Below are positions 12,367 through 23,131 of a stretch of 64,000 bases of DNA, one piece after another. A program made the translations under genes and the position numbers. Origin of the DNA: Vandiemenella viatica (taxonomy: Eukaryota; Arthropoda; Insecta; Orthoptera; Morabidae); NCBI GenBank assembly GCA_031002005.1, contig JARYHS010011408.1, positions 221,877,473 to 221,941,472 of the forward strand. The letters are read 5' to 3'. The notes under the pieces were generated by a model that saw only the letters and a list, made by a program, of their open reading frames with translations, was not told the DNA's origin and did not search any database. Every line of letters starts with the position of its first letter. The stretch's first letter is position 1.

Positions 12367-12427
12367 CTGGAGAACACAAACGTCGATTTAATGTACATTT
12401 CATTAAATCGACGTTCGTGTTCTCCAG
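12367..12427. repeat. 27-bp perfect-but-one inverted repeat at the Rep deletion point
   Basis: The arm at 12367-12393 (CTGGAGAACAC ... TTTAATG) is the reverse complement of 12401-12427, with one mismatch and a 7-nt loop. The family protein should continue into the Rep nuclease here. Instead the sequence folds back and resumes several hundred residues later. Confidence 0.9.
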
Positions 12428-14935
12428 ATGGTAACGAAGCAGCGTGGCGGATTTTCGGTTTTCCCATACACGAACGCAAACCAGCTGTGCAATATCTAGT
12501 AGTACATTTGGAGAATAGACAGAGAGTTTATTTCACAAAAGACACCGCCAGAAAAATTGCAAGTGAATCACCTCAGAACACAATATTAACAGGTTTTTTT
12601 CCAACTGTGCCAAACAGATCCATTCGTGAAAACTTACTATATTTCAACGTCCCTATCTATTATACGTGGAATAAAACAAGAAAATCTTTCAACGACGAAA
12701 ACAAGGGATTCAAGTAGAGGATCATCCAGGAATCATGAAAACCGATGCACTAGGCCGAGGATACACCGTACATCCAAACAATGCCAAATGTTTCTACCTC
12801 CGCATGTTGCTACAAGAAATATGGGGACCAACAAGTTTCACAGATCTCAAGACTGTTCACAGCTACCAATGCCAGATGTACATAGAAGCATGCCAACGCT
12901 TAAGACTGCTGGAAAACAACAACCACTGGGAAAAAACACTACAAGTAGCCTCAATCACAGCCTCAGCTGAACAAATCAGAGACTTATTCGCCATAATTCT
13001 AACAACATGTAACCCGTCGGATCCAAAATAGCTATGGGAGTCCTTCATAGAGAGTATGACTGATGACATACTTTACCAAATCTGACAAGTTCATGCAGAA
13101 CTGACTATCAAATTCAACGATGACATCTTCAATGAAACAGTCATTCGCCTAGAGTATAAATGTTTAGCAATAAGAAACCAGACCTTAGCACAACTTGGGA
13201 TGCCAGCACCACGGAAAGATGCTTTCAGTGTGCTAAACTTCGAAATTACAAAAGAAAAAAGCTACAACATCAATGAACTACTTCAGTACATTGCTCACAA
13301 CAAACCACTCCTCAATGACAATCAAAAAATAATTTACAACGTTATCATGGACCGGATCAAAAACAACACTGGCAGAATTATTTATTTGGATGCACCAGGC
13401 GGCACCGGGAAAACGTTTCTAATAAATCTATTGCTGGTGGAAATACATGCTAAACAACACATCACACTTGCACTGGCATCATCTGGCATTGCAGCCACAC
13501 TTATGAAGGAGGACGAACTGCCCATTCAGCCCTACAACTACCATTCAATAGAGCCAAAGAACAATTCCTGGCATGTAAAATCTCAAGAGGATCTGGACAG
13601 GGTAAACTTCTAAAACAAGCTAAAATTATCTTTTGGGATGAATGCACTATGGCACATAAAAAATCACTTGAAGCCATGGACAGAACATTACAAGACTTAC
13701 GATTAAATTCTGAAGTGACAGGAGGAGCTCTACTCATACTCTCAGGAGATTTTCGACAAACACTTCCAGTTACCCCCAGGTCAACACCAGCAGATGAGAT
13801 AAATGCATGCTTAAAAAAAAAATCACATCTCTGGCCACACGTACAAATATTGCAGCTAGCAAAAAATATGAGAGTAGAAATCTCGAAAGACGAAACAACG
13901 ACACATTTTGCTCAAAAACTTTTACAAATAGGCGAAGGCACATATCCCACTGACCAGATGATTGGCATGGGTGCCAGCAGGATTACTTTAAGGGATGTTC
14001 ATCTGTTTTAGTTTTATTTAAAAAAATACATTATATATAACACTTATTAACTAAAGATACTAAATTTATTGACAAGGTGTTGAACAAATTCAGACAACAA
14101 CTAGGTGCCTTAAATTATTATTCAAACAGCGAATTTAATTATCAAATTTTTGTTTCTTAATCTTTTTCTGCGTATTTTCTTTCATAGCAGGGAGGGTGCA
14201 AGTGCACTCCCTTGCACCCCCCTCCCGGTGCCCATGATGACTGGCTTCATTGAGCTCAACAGTGATTTTTGCAACATAGCCACTACTGAAAACGAACTTG
14301 TCAACCAAATTTATCCAAACATTATTCACAACTATACCAATACGGAGTGGCTATTTCAAATGGCAATTTTGGCAACTAAAAATAATATTGTCGATGATAT
14401 CAACTTTAATGTTCAAAAGAAAATTCCTGGTGAGGAGAAAACATACAAATTCGATCGACACGATGGTAAATGTTGAAGAAAGCGGTCAACTTCCCTACAG
14501 AATTTCTAAACTGTTTGCAAGTACCAGGAATGACATTACACTGTCTTCAACTGAAAATTGGATCTCCGATCATACTACTACTCACAAATCTGAACTCACC
14601 AAAACTATATAATGGAAGAAGGATGATAGTCAAACAGTTATCGAATAACATCATAGAAGGCCAAACCTATGACTGCAAAGGACACACACAGTATTTATCC
14701 CCAGAATACCACTGATCTCTACTGAATTGCTATTCTAATTTAAAAGACTACAATTTCCAATAAAATTAGCGTATAGTTTTACAATTAACAAAGCACAAGG
14801 ACAAACTTTAAAACATTGTAGCATCAACCTCAAAGACTCCTGCTTCTTTCATGGTCAACTACACGTAGGAAATTCAAAAAATTTGTACATATATTCCCCT
14901 GATAACAAAATGAAAAATTTTTGTTTATAAACAAG
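12428..14935 (+). pseudogene. Helitron helicase (PIF1-like), several breaks
   Basis: Downstream of the foldback the translation resumes at AAWRIFGFPIHERKPAVQYL, then VHLENRQRVYFTKDTARKIA, LGRGYTVHPNNAKCFYLRML, and the helicase motifs: DAPGGTGKTFLINLL (Walker A, about 13393-13430), KIIFWDECTMAHKKSLEAMD (Walker B, near 13625), LSGDFRQTLPVTPRS and QLAKNMRV. The C-terminal motif YSFTINKAQGQTL is near 14775. The open segments are 12391-12717, 12735-13031, 13200-13613, 13649-14011, 14150-14476 and 14470-14715, with stops or shifts between them. A noncoding insert at about 14012-14230 interrupts the helicase. The protein would have unwound DNA for rolling-circle transposition. Confidence 0.85.
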
Positions 14936-15057
14936 TATTGTAAGTAGCTAGAATATGTTTTCAATAAAAAAAATTGCCTTTTAAAGTTTATCCTTTTATT
15001 CTAGCTACCACACAATCTCATATCAACTCCCCGAGTGAAGCCGGGTACCCCAGCTAG

Positions 15058-16200
15058 TATTCTTCATAAACCCATCCTTTGCTTCTCTCTTTGCCCTTAT
15101 AATTGCTTGCCTAGTTGTTTTAAGTATTCCCTTACAGCCTTCCTGTCTCTTAACTCTGTTGTGTTCCCGTCTCATTAGCCTCTTTAACCTTCTCACCTCC
15201 CTATTGTAGTATTTGGGTTCCGTACTTATTTTCTGCTTTGGAATAAACATTTCCTCGCCCTTTTTTACTATCTTTAAACTATCCTTAAACTCTTGCTATT
15301 TTGCTGTACTTGTGTCATCCTTCCATTTGCTAAACCTTTCCCTGAAATATCTCTTCAATTCTAAAGTCTGTACCTTTTATAATTATGCATTTTCCCCCCC
15401 CTTCTATTTTGGCCACTGTTTTACTGACTCCCCTAAATAAGATTTTCATCAGGTTTTATTAGAAATACATCCAACATGTTTGGTCCCCTCGTATTTTGCT
15501 CTACCACTTGTGTAAACCTCATTCCCTTATAAGGTATTTGCAAATCTCTGTTCCCTTGCGTTATTTATCTTAGCTCCCACCCAGTTGACACCTGGTAAAT
15601 TTAAATCCCCTCCAATAACAACCATTGTGTGCTCACCTTTTAACAGTGAGTGTGAATTTAGTTTATCTCCAAGAATCTCATCTTCATCATTCATTCTTTC
15701 ACTAGGGTAAGCAGCCAATAACCTGATTTTTTTCTTTTTTATCACGTCAAAAATCTTACCTCTAGTAACTCATGGTCATGAGCTATGAACACTAGAGAAC
15801 TATAGTAATCTTTGCTAACCAGTATGAATACCCCTCCACCAATTGCTCCTCTGTCTCTGCGGTACACTCTGTAACCTTCATGGAAAACCTCATTTTCTAG
15901 TACTCCTTCTTTTAATCAGGACTCTACCCCTATAATCACTTGTGGCTCATGTATCTCTATTAAGTTTACAAATTCTATCATTTTGTTCATTATACTAATA
16001 CAGTTCACCAATAACACCCTTATTTTTTGCATTGTGGTATTGTAGGCATTAACTTTTGCCTTTCCAGTTGTACCCAATTCTGTTATTATTTCAATAGTTT
16101 CTTCTGTTTCTTTAGCATTTGTATTTTTTCCCCATAGCGCATCTACAACCAGTATCCCTTTGATTACATATTTTTATCGCCTCACCAGCAACCCCTAACC
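15058..16200 (-). pseudogene. LINE, 5' half (endonuclease), split from its 3' half by the Helitron
   Basis: Minus-strand blocks read IEIHEPQVIIG, a segment with YRVYRRDRGAIGGGVFILVS, then MVVIGGDLNLPGVNWVGA (the apurinic-endonuclease-type catalytic core with GGDLN), then the basic region RLMRREHNRVKRQEGC and AKREAKDGFMKN, where the frame is cut by the Helitron end. The endonuclease would nick the genomic target for reverse transcription. Several stops separate the open pieces. The copy is bounded at 16201 by a T/A homopolymer junction. Confidence 0.82.

Positions 16201-16244
<44 letters not shown>
16201..16244. repeat. Homopolymer foldback T14A30
   Basis: Fourteen T followed directly by thirty A, at the end of the LINE fragment. 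Such a self-complementary run may be a junction of two poly-A tails in opposite orientation, or an assembly artefact. Confidence 0.9.
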
Positions 16245-16247
<3 letters not shown>

Positions 16248-16562
16248 GCAGTCCTGACCCCATCATAACTGGAAGTGGGCTCCCTTACAGCTCTAGCTTG
16301 ATTCAGATATAATAGAAGTGGAATGTGCAGCAGATTGAAACTCCATCACCAGGTCATAAAACCATATAAATGTACTTTTTATCACCTTTTATTATTAACA
16401 CTATTCTAGTGTTAATAAAACAAAGACAAAAATGTTCTAGCTGTAATTTTTTATTATTATTATTTCAAATAGATTACTGTTTTTCAATATTTAAAAAATA
16501 TGTATAGTTTGCCTATTACTAAGCAAGAATATACTTTTTAAAGATTTTTGTATTAATCTTAC
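16245..16562. other. DRC7 intron sequence, no other feature
   Basis: AT-rich sequence directly downstream (minus strand) of the DRC7 exon; no element is recognisable. Confidence 0.5.
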
Positions 16563-16820
16563 CTTTTAAGGCATCTTTGCGTCCTCTATAGAATTTTTCA
16601 ACAATAGCATCATTTTGTAGATTACATTTCCTCTCATACATCAGATCTTTCCGGTGTTTGTAGTACTCATATACTAGTTCAGACTCTGACCACTCATAGT
16701 CATCAAATGTCCTAATTCTGGTTACTAAACCATCATTATGTACATATGGCGCAAAAAGTTCCTCTGTAGCTTTCTTATAATATGTAAATTTTCTGCCTTT
16801 TGGGTAGCGATTCATGAACA
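16563..16820 (-). CDS. DRC7: DRC7 exon (RYPKGRK ... FYRGRKDALK region)
   Basis: This exon has 258 nt (2 + 85 codons + 1), with acceptor TTTTTAG at 16821-16823 and donor GTAAGA at 16562. Its two leading bases complete the valine codon begun by the previous exon, a phase match that argues for one transcript. It encodes MNRYPKGRKFTYYKKATEEL, then FAPYVHNDGLVTRI, the Y..RKDLMYER segment and VEKFYRGRKDALKG. From memory, these correspond to the DRC7 'YP.GKK..Y...KLE.FAPYL..DGLV.R' and 'YYQGRPD.L' blocks. The next exon should follow at lower coordinates, but none is recognisable between 1 and 16562. The only later exon found lies on the other strand of the next contig. Confidence 0.85.
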
Positions 16821-16984
16821 CTAAAAACATATAATGCTGGTGTAAGTGTTGAGGCAACAGCTTAATAATAGTGTCATCATAGTTAGAATACACTAGTCTT
16901 TATATGAATCAGTTGTTTTGAGGTTAAATAGACTGTTATTCAGCACATTATTCCCCAATCCTAACTTCAAAGTATAAATTCAAT

Positions 16985-17640
16985 TGATTATACTACTTGT
17001 GATGAAGTGCATGTTCTGGTGGCAATTTCCCATCATCTATTTAGCTCTTTCTTATTATTATTTTATTTTATTATTACCTTATATACTTTGGGTATAAATT
17101 CCTCCACCCATCTACTTTTGCCATTTTAATTTTAAATTATTTAAGTGTTTTTGGTAATCATTCATCACTTCTCTAGCTAAATTTATTCCAATCCCTGGAG
17201 GTTATCATTTTTTACCACCATAAAAAGTTATTTAATATAATTTAATTGTGATTGGGTGCATGCTCCAGTGGTAATTTCCTTACATACACATTTTTTCTCC
17301 TTTCATTTAACCACCAACATTTTTTGCTACTACAAATTTCAACTTTAAATTGTTTCAATGTTTTTGGTAAATTATTCATCAATTCTCTTGGTAATTTATT
17401 ATAGTTGATTTGCATCTTGAAACATTCCTAAAGCTCTTTTAATCAACAATTCAATTTAGAATGTTCTCTGCTACAAAGATTCATTGTTAAAATTATGTTC
17501 CACAACAATAAAGCATGTCCTCAATAACATTCATGTTATGATTCAATTCTTGTTCTTTGCAAAAGATGACAAAGCAAGGTGGATCTCTTGAGAATTTCTC
17601 TAGCTCTGTTTTGTACGATTAATAAAATCAAAAAGCACAA
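16985..17640 (-). mobile_element. Two adjacent LINE 3'-tail fragments
   Basis: Two similar segments follow each other: 16985-17225 (GATGAAGTGCATGTTCTGG ... GTAATCATTCATCACTTC) and 17240-17640 (TTTAATTGTGATTGGGTGC ... GGTAAATTATTCATCAATTC). Both match, in reverse, the 3' end of the LINE at 9.17-9.45 kb. They are short, old copies in the DRC7 intron. Confidence 0.6.
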
Positions 17641-17649
17641 TAAAAACGG

Positions 17650-18180
17650 GCAAAAAGATTGTAAATTTTCAAGTTATTTCATGGTAGGGGTTGGTATAAT
17701 ATTTTTGACAGTTTAAAAACATAAATGCATTTATGAGGAATGCATTCACTGTTCATGGCTCTTCAGATGCAGAAGATACAGGAAATTTCACTATCTGAAG
17801 CCCTTATCACCGTACTCCAAGAAAATTGATGATTGATCTTAAAGAAATACAAACTGAATACTTTGATTACTTTGTGTCAGTTTTTAGTGCTGTAGCAAAA
17901 TGACATTCTATGAAGCAACATACCTACTTGTTTGATAAAAACTTCTCGGGTTTCAAGCTGCGTCAGAATTGAGCCTGTAAGGAACAGACCGATACCGGGG
18001 TTGAAGTATCGGCTAAGTGCCTTAACTTACACTCTTGCTTACAACCCACTGTTCGATGAAAACTCTTGCTAAATAATTTTGATTTGATTTGACCATGTAG
18101 CCAGGATGACTCAACTAAATGCATAGGTCGCCACAAAATTTGTTACCCACAAATTGAGAAAAGGGATCAAGCAAACTACT
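17650..18180. other. DRC7 intron, unclassified
   Basis: A GC-richer patch near 17950-18030 (GAGCCTGTAAGGAACAGACC, GATACCGGGGTTGAAG) may be the edge of the repeat that follows. I see no coding motif. Confidence 0.35.
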
Positions 18181-19300
18181 GAAGCACACAAGTTCACTGT
18201 TAGTAAAATCCAAAGTTTTATTCTTCAAAGTCAAAAGTTCAAAAGTGCATTTACAGTTGAGCAGGCATATCGAACACTCGTCCCAAAAGTTACAGATTGT
18301 GGAGAGAAATCTAACCTACCGAAACCCCTTTAGTAAATTTAAAAGTTCATGTTAGTTACTATATAACTCGACATGATCCAACATGGTTGAACTAGCCAGC
18401 ATGGCGAGTTACAACCAGCGCGACGAAAGACAGACCGAAACAGACCGCGGACAGGAACAGACCGCGGACAGGAACAGACAAACCATAATCACGGCGGGGT
18501 CTTTTTTATAGAAACGGCTAGAACCAGTGAGGTTAGCAACTGTATCACATCTTTTTGCTTCCGCGTAGCTCAAAGTATGTGTAATTTATTTGACGATCCC
18601 GACTATTAAAAATGTTTAAACGTTGACAGTATCTGGACTTATCTACTAGAAGTCCGACGACAGTCTCTTGAGAAATGTAGAGTAATTAATTTTAAAGTTT
18701 AGCTGTTTAAGACTCCGCGTAGTGATACATTCGAATTTGGGTAAAATCCCTAAGTGTTCTAGAATTTTACGCGCGTGCACAACAATCCGCGACAATCTAT
18801 TTTACAAAAACTTAATTACCGGACAAATGCTTAAACTTTTTATGAAAACCCATATATGTATGAAATCGTCTTAATTAGGGCTATCTGCTGATGTAAAATT
18901 TAATTTGATATCTCTTTTAATAAAAAAGCTTATTTTTTTCTCTCAATTAAAATCACTAATTAGACTTTACCAAATTATTTAATTTTACTGCCAAAATATC
19001 GGGGATAGTGCTGACTACAGCTGGTGATAAAAGTTCGGTTATAGCTTTACGCGATTTAGAGGTATTGCAAATCTCAGAATTTCTACCATTCTGATCGCGT
19101 GTTTCAAAACTTGAACAAACAGGAATATCTCTTAAACCAAACGTTTCCCTATATGATAATTACACTTTAAAATGATTAATATAACGAATTACAACTGTGA
19201 GCAAGATTACAGGGAAATTCCTTAAAGTTGAAAACTGTACTTCTCGAAATTTCTAAGTCCCGCCAAAGCAAAACTAGAATTTGCCAAAATTCAAAGGTGC
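18181..19300 (+). repeat. Unclassified dispersed repeat ('repeat A'), copy 1
   Basis: Blocks such as TTTTTCTCTCAATTAAAATC, TTTAATTTTACTGCCAAAAT and GTGCTGACTACAGCTGGTG match 38880-39000, where the second copy is split by a piggyBac element. A 25-bp direct repeat (CAGACCGCGGACAGGAA, twice) lies near 18441-18475. No open reading frame is preserved. It may be a decayed LTR or DNA-element family. Confidence 0.6.
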
Positions 19301-19690
19301 TTACAAGCCGTCTGGCGACGTTTCGGAAGCTTACATAATAAACGTACATAATTATCATACTTACTTGTTGTTTGTGTTGTTAATTTTTAAAATTCTGATA
19401 GCTATACTTTCGAACTGTCTGATTTTAACAAGTATGTACCTTACATTTTTTTTTTCTTGCTAATCTTACCACAACATTAATTATGAAATTATATTCACAT
19501 TTCTTTTCACAGTAATTTTATCTACCAGTACTGCATAACTATTCATTTTTAAACTTAGTTTATTAAAAAATAAATGTTGGTACTTAAAAGTAGGAACATG
19601 CAAACTGATCTTTTAAATAAATTATTTAACTTATCTAGTCTTCATTTGCATTTCCCTCATAAATGTTCCTGCTTCCTCTTGTTTTTATAG
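19301..19690. other. DRC7 intron, no recognisable feature
   Basis: AT-rich sequence with short T-runs; nothing further is seen. Confidence 0.45.
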
Positions 19691-19699
19691 GCAATAAAA

Positions 19700-21538
19700 A
19701 CAAAAGAGGAAAAAGGATGGACTTTCATGTACCGAAATGGACAATCAGGGAATGGAATGATCCACCATTGTATACATGTGACGTTAACAGGTTACTCAAA
19801 AAGGAAAGGAAGATACATGCATGATCAAGAAGAACTATGCAGTGTACCAATTTAGATAAGTTAGATGAGATAAGAGGACAAGTTAAGAATGTGATGCATG
19901 AGGCCTTTAATGACTTTCATTGCAATTCCCTCTCTAAGAGCCTCACCGAAAACCCTAAGAAATTTTGGTCGTATGTAAAAAACTTAGTTGTAGTGACAAA
20001 CATAAACCTGTTCTAATAAAAGACGATCGGTAAGTTGATGACAGCTGTGACAAGGCTACCGTATTTAACACTGAATTTAAAAATTCATTCACGCACGAAA
20101 ACATGTAAAATATTCACACTTTACCACATCGTGTAGAATTAGAGATGGATCCAGTAGAAACTGATAGCGTAGGTATTGTAAAGTAATTAAGGCTCCTGAA
20201 GTGGGGTAAAGCACCAGGTCCCGATGGTATAGCAGTAAGAGTATTTTCAGAATATGTGGAGAAAATTTAACCATTTCTGTCAGATACTGTATATTCTGTA
20301 AATCTTAGAAGAGAAAATAGTGCCTTCTGACTGGAAAATAGCCAAGGTAATTCCTGTTTTCAAGAAAGGAGATCAGAGTGATCCTAGGAATTATTGACCC
20401 ATATCTCTAAGATCTGTATGCAGTAGAATTGGAGCATCTCATGTGATCTAACATTATGAAGTTTCTAGATGAGAATGGGTTACTTACATCGTGTCAACAT
20501 GGATTTCAGAAGAAGAGATCGTGTGAAACTCAATTAGCCCTATTTTCCCATGATGTAATGAAAGTTATCGATGCAGGATCACAAGTTGATGCAATATTCT
20601 TGGATTTTCAGAAAGCTTTTGATTCTGTACCACACAACCGACTTCTAGCAAAGATTCGAGCATACGGTATATCAGATCAGATTTGTGAATGGATACTTGA
20701 TTTTCTAACTGGTTGATCACAGTATGTCACTGTTGACAGGCAAGACTCTTCTAAGTTACTCCTGGAATTCCTCAAGGAAGTGTAATAGGACCACTTCTTT
20801 TCTTAATTTTTATAAAGATCTAGGTGACAATGTTAAATGCTGGTTGTGATTGTTTGCCGATGATTCAGTTATCTATAGGGAAATGAGCTGCTCTGATGAC
20901 TGCTTAGAAATTCAGCACAATCTGGATGCTATTTCTGAATGGTGCTGTAAATGGCAGCTTGCAAAAAGTGCAAGACAATGAGAATAAGTAACAAAAAGAA
21001 TCAGTTTGCTCATGAATACAATTCATTTGTTGACACGGTTGATTTCCTGAACTATCTGCGGGTTATAGTACAAAGCAACATGAAATGGGACTTGCACATA
21101 ACTTCCATCATGGGCAAAGCTAATTCTAAATTATGATTCATAGGTCATATTCGGAGTAATGCTCATACAAAGGAAATAGTGTATAAAACAATAGTAAGTC
21201 CACATCTGGATTACTGTTGCGGAGTTTGGGATCCGTATCCCAAGGGCCTGATTGACTCAGTGGAGAGGGTACAGAGGAGAGCCACTCGATTCATGATTGG
21301 TTGCTACAGCCCTTATGAAGGCATCACAGAATTGATACATAGATTGCACTGGGATAGTTTGGAAGACAGACGATGTCATTTACATTTGAATGTATTGGAG
21401 AATATACGAAATTCTATTATTTACGAGTGCAGGGAGATACTTCTTCCGCCAACCTATTTGGGTAGCAATGACCAGAGGGATAAGATTCGTGAAATAAGAT
21501 GCCGTACTGATACTTTTATGTATTCTTTCTTTCCTCAC
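19700..21538 (+). pseudogene. LINE (CR1/Jockey-like), plus-strand decayed copy
   Basis: Broken plus-strand frames read in order: SLSKSLTENPKKFWSYVK, KAPGPDGIAVRVFSEY, IAKVIPVFKKGDQSDPRNY, then an open RT block (20456-20716) with GLLTSCQHGFQKKRSCETQL and AIFLDFQKAFDSVPHNRLLA. A decayed PQGSVIGPLLF block and a catalytic FADDSVIYR follow. The C-terminal block (21179-21562) has IVSPHLDYCCGVWDPYPKGL and VERVQRRATRFMIG. Many stops and shifts make it inactive. Its 3' end is cut by a MITE at 21539. A second copy of the same family lies immediately beyond in the opposite orientation. Confidence 0.85.
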
Positions 21539-21712
21539 CAGTGGCATAGCTATGTCGACTAGGGCCCCAGTGCAAAAAATTTATTTTGGGCCCTCAAGCC
21601 AGATGGGCGACCTTATTTTTGCTTTGTGTTGCTGGTAGGGGCCCCCTGAGCTAAGGCTGGGGGCCCCTGAGTTGTGCTTGGTGGCCCCACTGAGCAGTAG
21701 GCCCCTGAATCT
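21539..21712 (+). mobile_element. hAT-type MITE, truncated at its right end
   Basis: It begins CAGTGGCATAGCTATG, matching the terminal repeat of the complete copy at 39945-40399, and shares AAAAAATTTATTTTGGGCCC and the GGGCCCCTGAG-rich body. The right terminal repeat is missing. The element abuts the minus-strand LINE directly near 21712. Confidence 0.75.
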
Positions 21713-23036
21713 TTTCTTCCAAAATCCATGTTGATTTGTTGTAAGAAAATTATTATCATGTGGAAAATTCATACTGTTCGAACATATAATATGCTCCATA
21801 ACTCTACTACAAACAGATGTTATAGATATGGGACGATAGTTTCCAGGATCACTTCGATCACCTTTTTTGAAAATCAGAGTTACTTGTGCGATTTTCCAGT
21901 CTGAAGGTACTTTTCGCTCTTCTAGTGATTTACTGAATATATCAGACAGAAATGGCCCAATTTCTGCCGCATACTCTGAAAATACTCTTACTGGAATTCC
22001 ATTCGGGCCCGGTGCTTTCCCACACTTCAGGAGCTCTAATTGCTTAATGATACCTGCAGTATCTATTCGTAATGATTCCATCACCAACTCGCCATGGTGT
22101 GGTAAAACGGGAATACTATCCTTATGTTCTTTTGTAAATGAATTTTTGAATACAGTATTTAGTACGTTAGCTTTATCGCGGCTTTCATTAACCTCGGAAC
22201 CTTCACGAATTAGTGATGGAATATTGCTGTTGGTACAATTAACTTTTGGTACATACGACCAAAATTTCTTTGGGTTTTCTGTGAGACTCTTAGAGAGAGA
22301 GTTGGGGTGAAAATCGTTAAAGGCCTCGCGCATTACATTCATGATATGTCCTCTTAACTCAGCTAAGGGTTCTAATCCGCTGCGACACCCGTTCCTTCTT
22401 GAGCATGCGTGTATTTTCCTTTGTTTTTTGAGTAATCTTTTCACTTCACATGTGTACCATGGTGGATCATTCTCCTCCTTTATTGTCCACTTCAGTATAT
22501 GTATTTCCATGCCTTCCCTCACTATATGTATAAATTGATGCCACATCTTTTCAACGGTGTCCTTTGTTGACTTGAAGTTATGGTAATTATTCCTCAGGTA
22601 GGTTCTAAAACACTCCTTTGAGGCCTTACTGAATCTGTATACAATCCGCCCTTTTTTCCTTTTTCGCTTGGTCATTAATTTGATAGTCGCAATTACTGCT
22701 TTTTGATCGCTTATTCCTGTGGTCGTTGAAATCTCGGTGAATAATTCTGGCCTGTTGGTAACCAGCAAGTCTAAAATGTTTTCGTTACCGTTATGACACC
22801 ATGTAGGTTCATTAACTAGCTGCTCGAGATGATTATCTGACAACAACTCGAGAATTACTTCAGAAGCTGCCTTATCCCTGCTACCTGTGATGTGAGCGTA
22901 ATTATGCCAGTCAATATAAAGAGATTGAGGTCGCCTCCGAGAATCATAGCATGATTCTTAAAATGGCTAGCTATACTATTTACATTATTTCTTAACTCCT
23001 CGACAATAGCTATGTCGGTATCGGGTGGGCGGTATG
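21713..23036 (-). pseudogene. LINE (same family as 19.7 kb), minus strand, endonuclease to start of RT
   Basis: Minus-strand reading starts in the endonuclease: RPPDTDIAIVEELRNNVNS, HAMILGGDLNLF, a shift near 22855, then LLVTNRPELFTEISTTTGI. It continues through LTENPKKFWSYVPKVN, GKAPGPNGIPVRVFSEY, PSDWKIAQVTLIFKKGDRS and NYRPISITSVCSRVMEHI, to NQHGFWKKR, where it is truncated by the MITE. The main frame is open for about 400 codons (21581-22846), so this copy is less decayed than its plus-strand neighbour. The RT catalytic half is absent. It shares about 800 bp with the plus copy in inverted orientation. Confidence 0.87.
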
Positions 23037-23131
23037 AGGTCCTAGCGAATATTGTAACATTGTTGAAGTTAACCCTGTGGCCATGGTTGTACACATGCTT
23101 GGCAATCACTGACTTGTTATACTGTCCCAGG
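23037..23131 (-). mobile_element. Inverted 3' fragment of the adjoining Penelope-like element
   Basis: On the minus strand this reads AKHVYNHGHRVNFNNVTIFA, nearly the same as NEHVYNHGQRVAFNNVTIFA encoded on the plus strand at about 24220-24290. It directly precedes the element's truncated 5' end. Penelope-like elements often carry such inverted terminal pieces, so it probably arose in the same insertion. Confidence 0.8.

Larger units (their letters stand above)
11016..15057 (+). mobile_element. Helitron, 4,042 bp, both ends present
   Basis: The element begins TCAATATATATT at 11016 and ends CTAG at 15054-15057. Just before the end is a GC-rich segment containing the palindrome GGGTACCC. It sits between A (11015) and T (15058) with no target duplication, the hallmark Helitron insertion. 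The host LINE frame closes perfectly when it is removed. Inside, on the plus strand, are fragments of a Rep-helicase protein: an N-terminal domain, then a PIF1-like helicase. The nuclease (Rep HUH) core is missing. Stops and frameshifts make it non-autonomous today. Confidence 0.92.

Noticed and set aside
14012..14230. Helitron-captured host gene fragment
   Set aside because: The insert in the helicase region is AT-rich and noncoding, with no recognisable exon.
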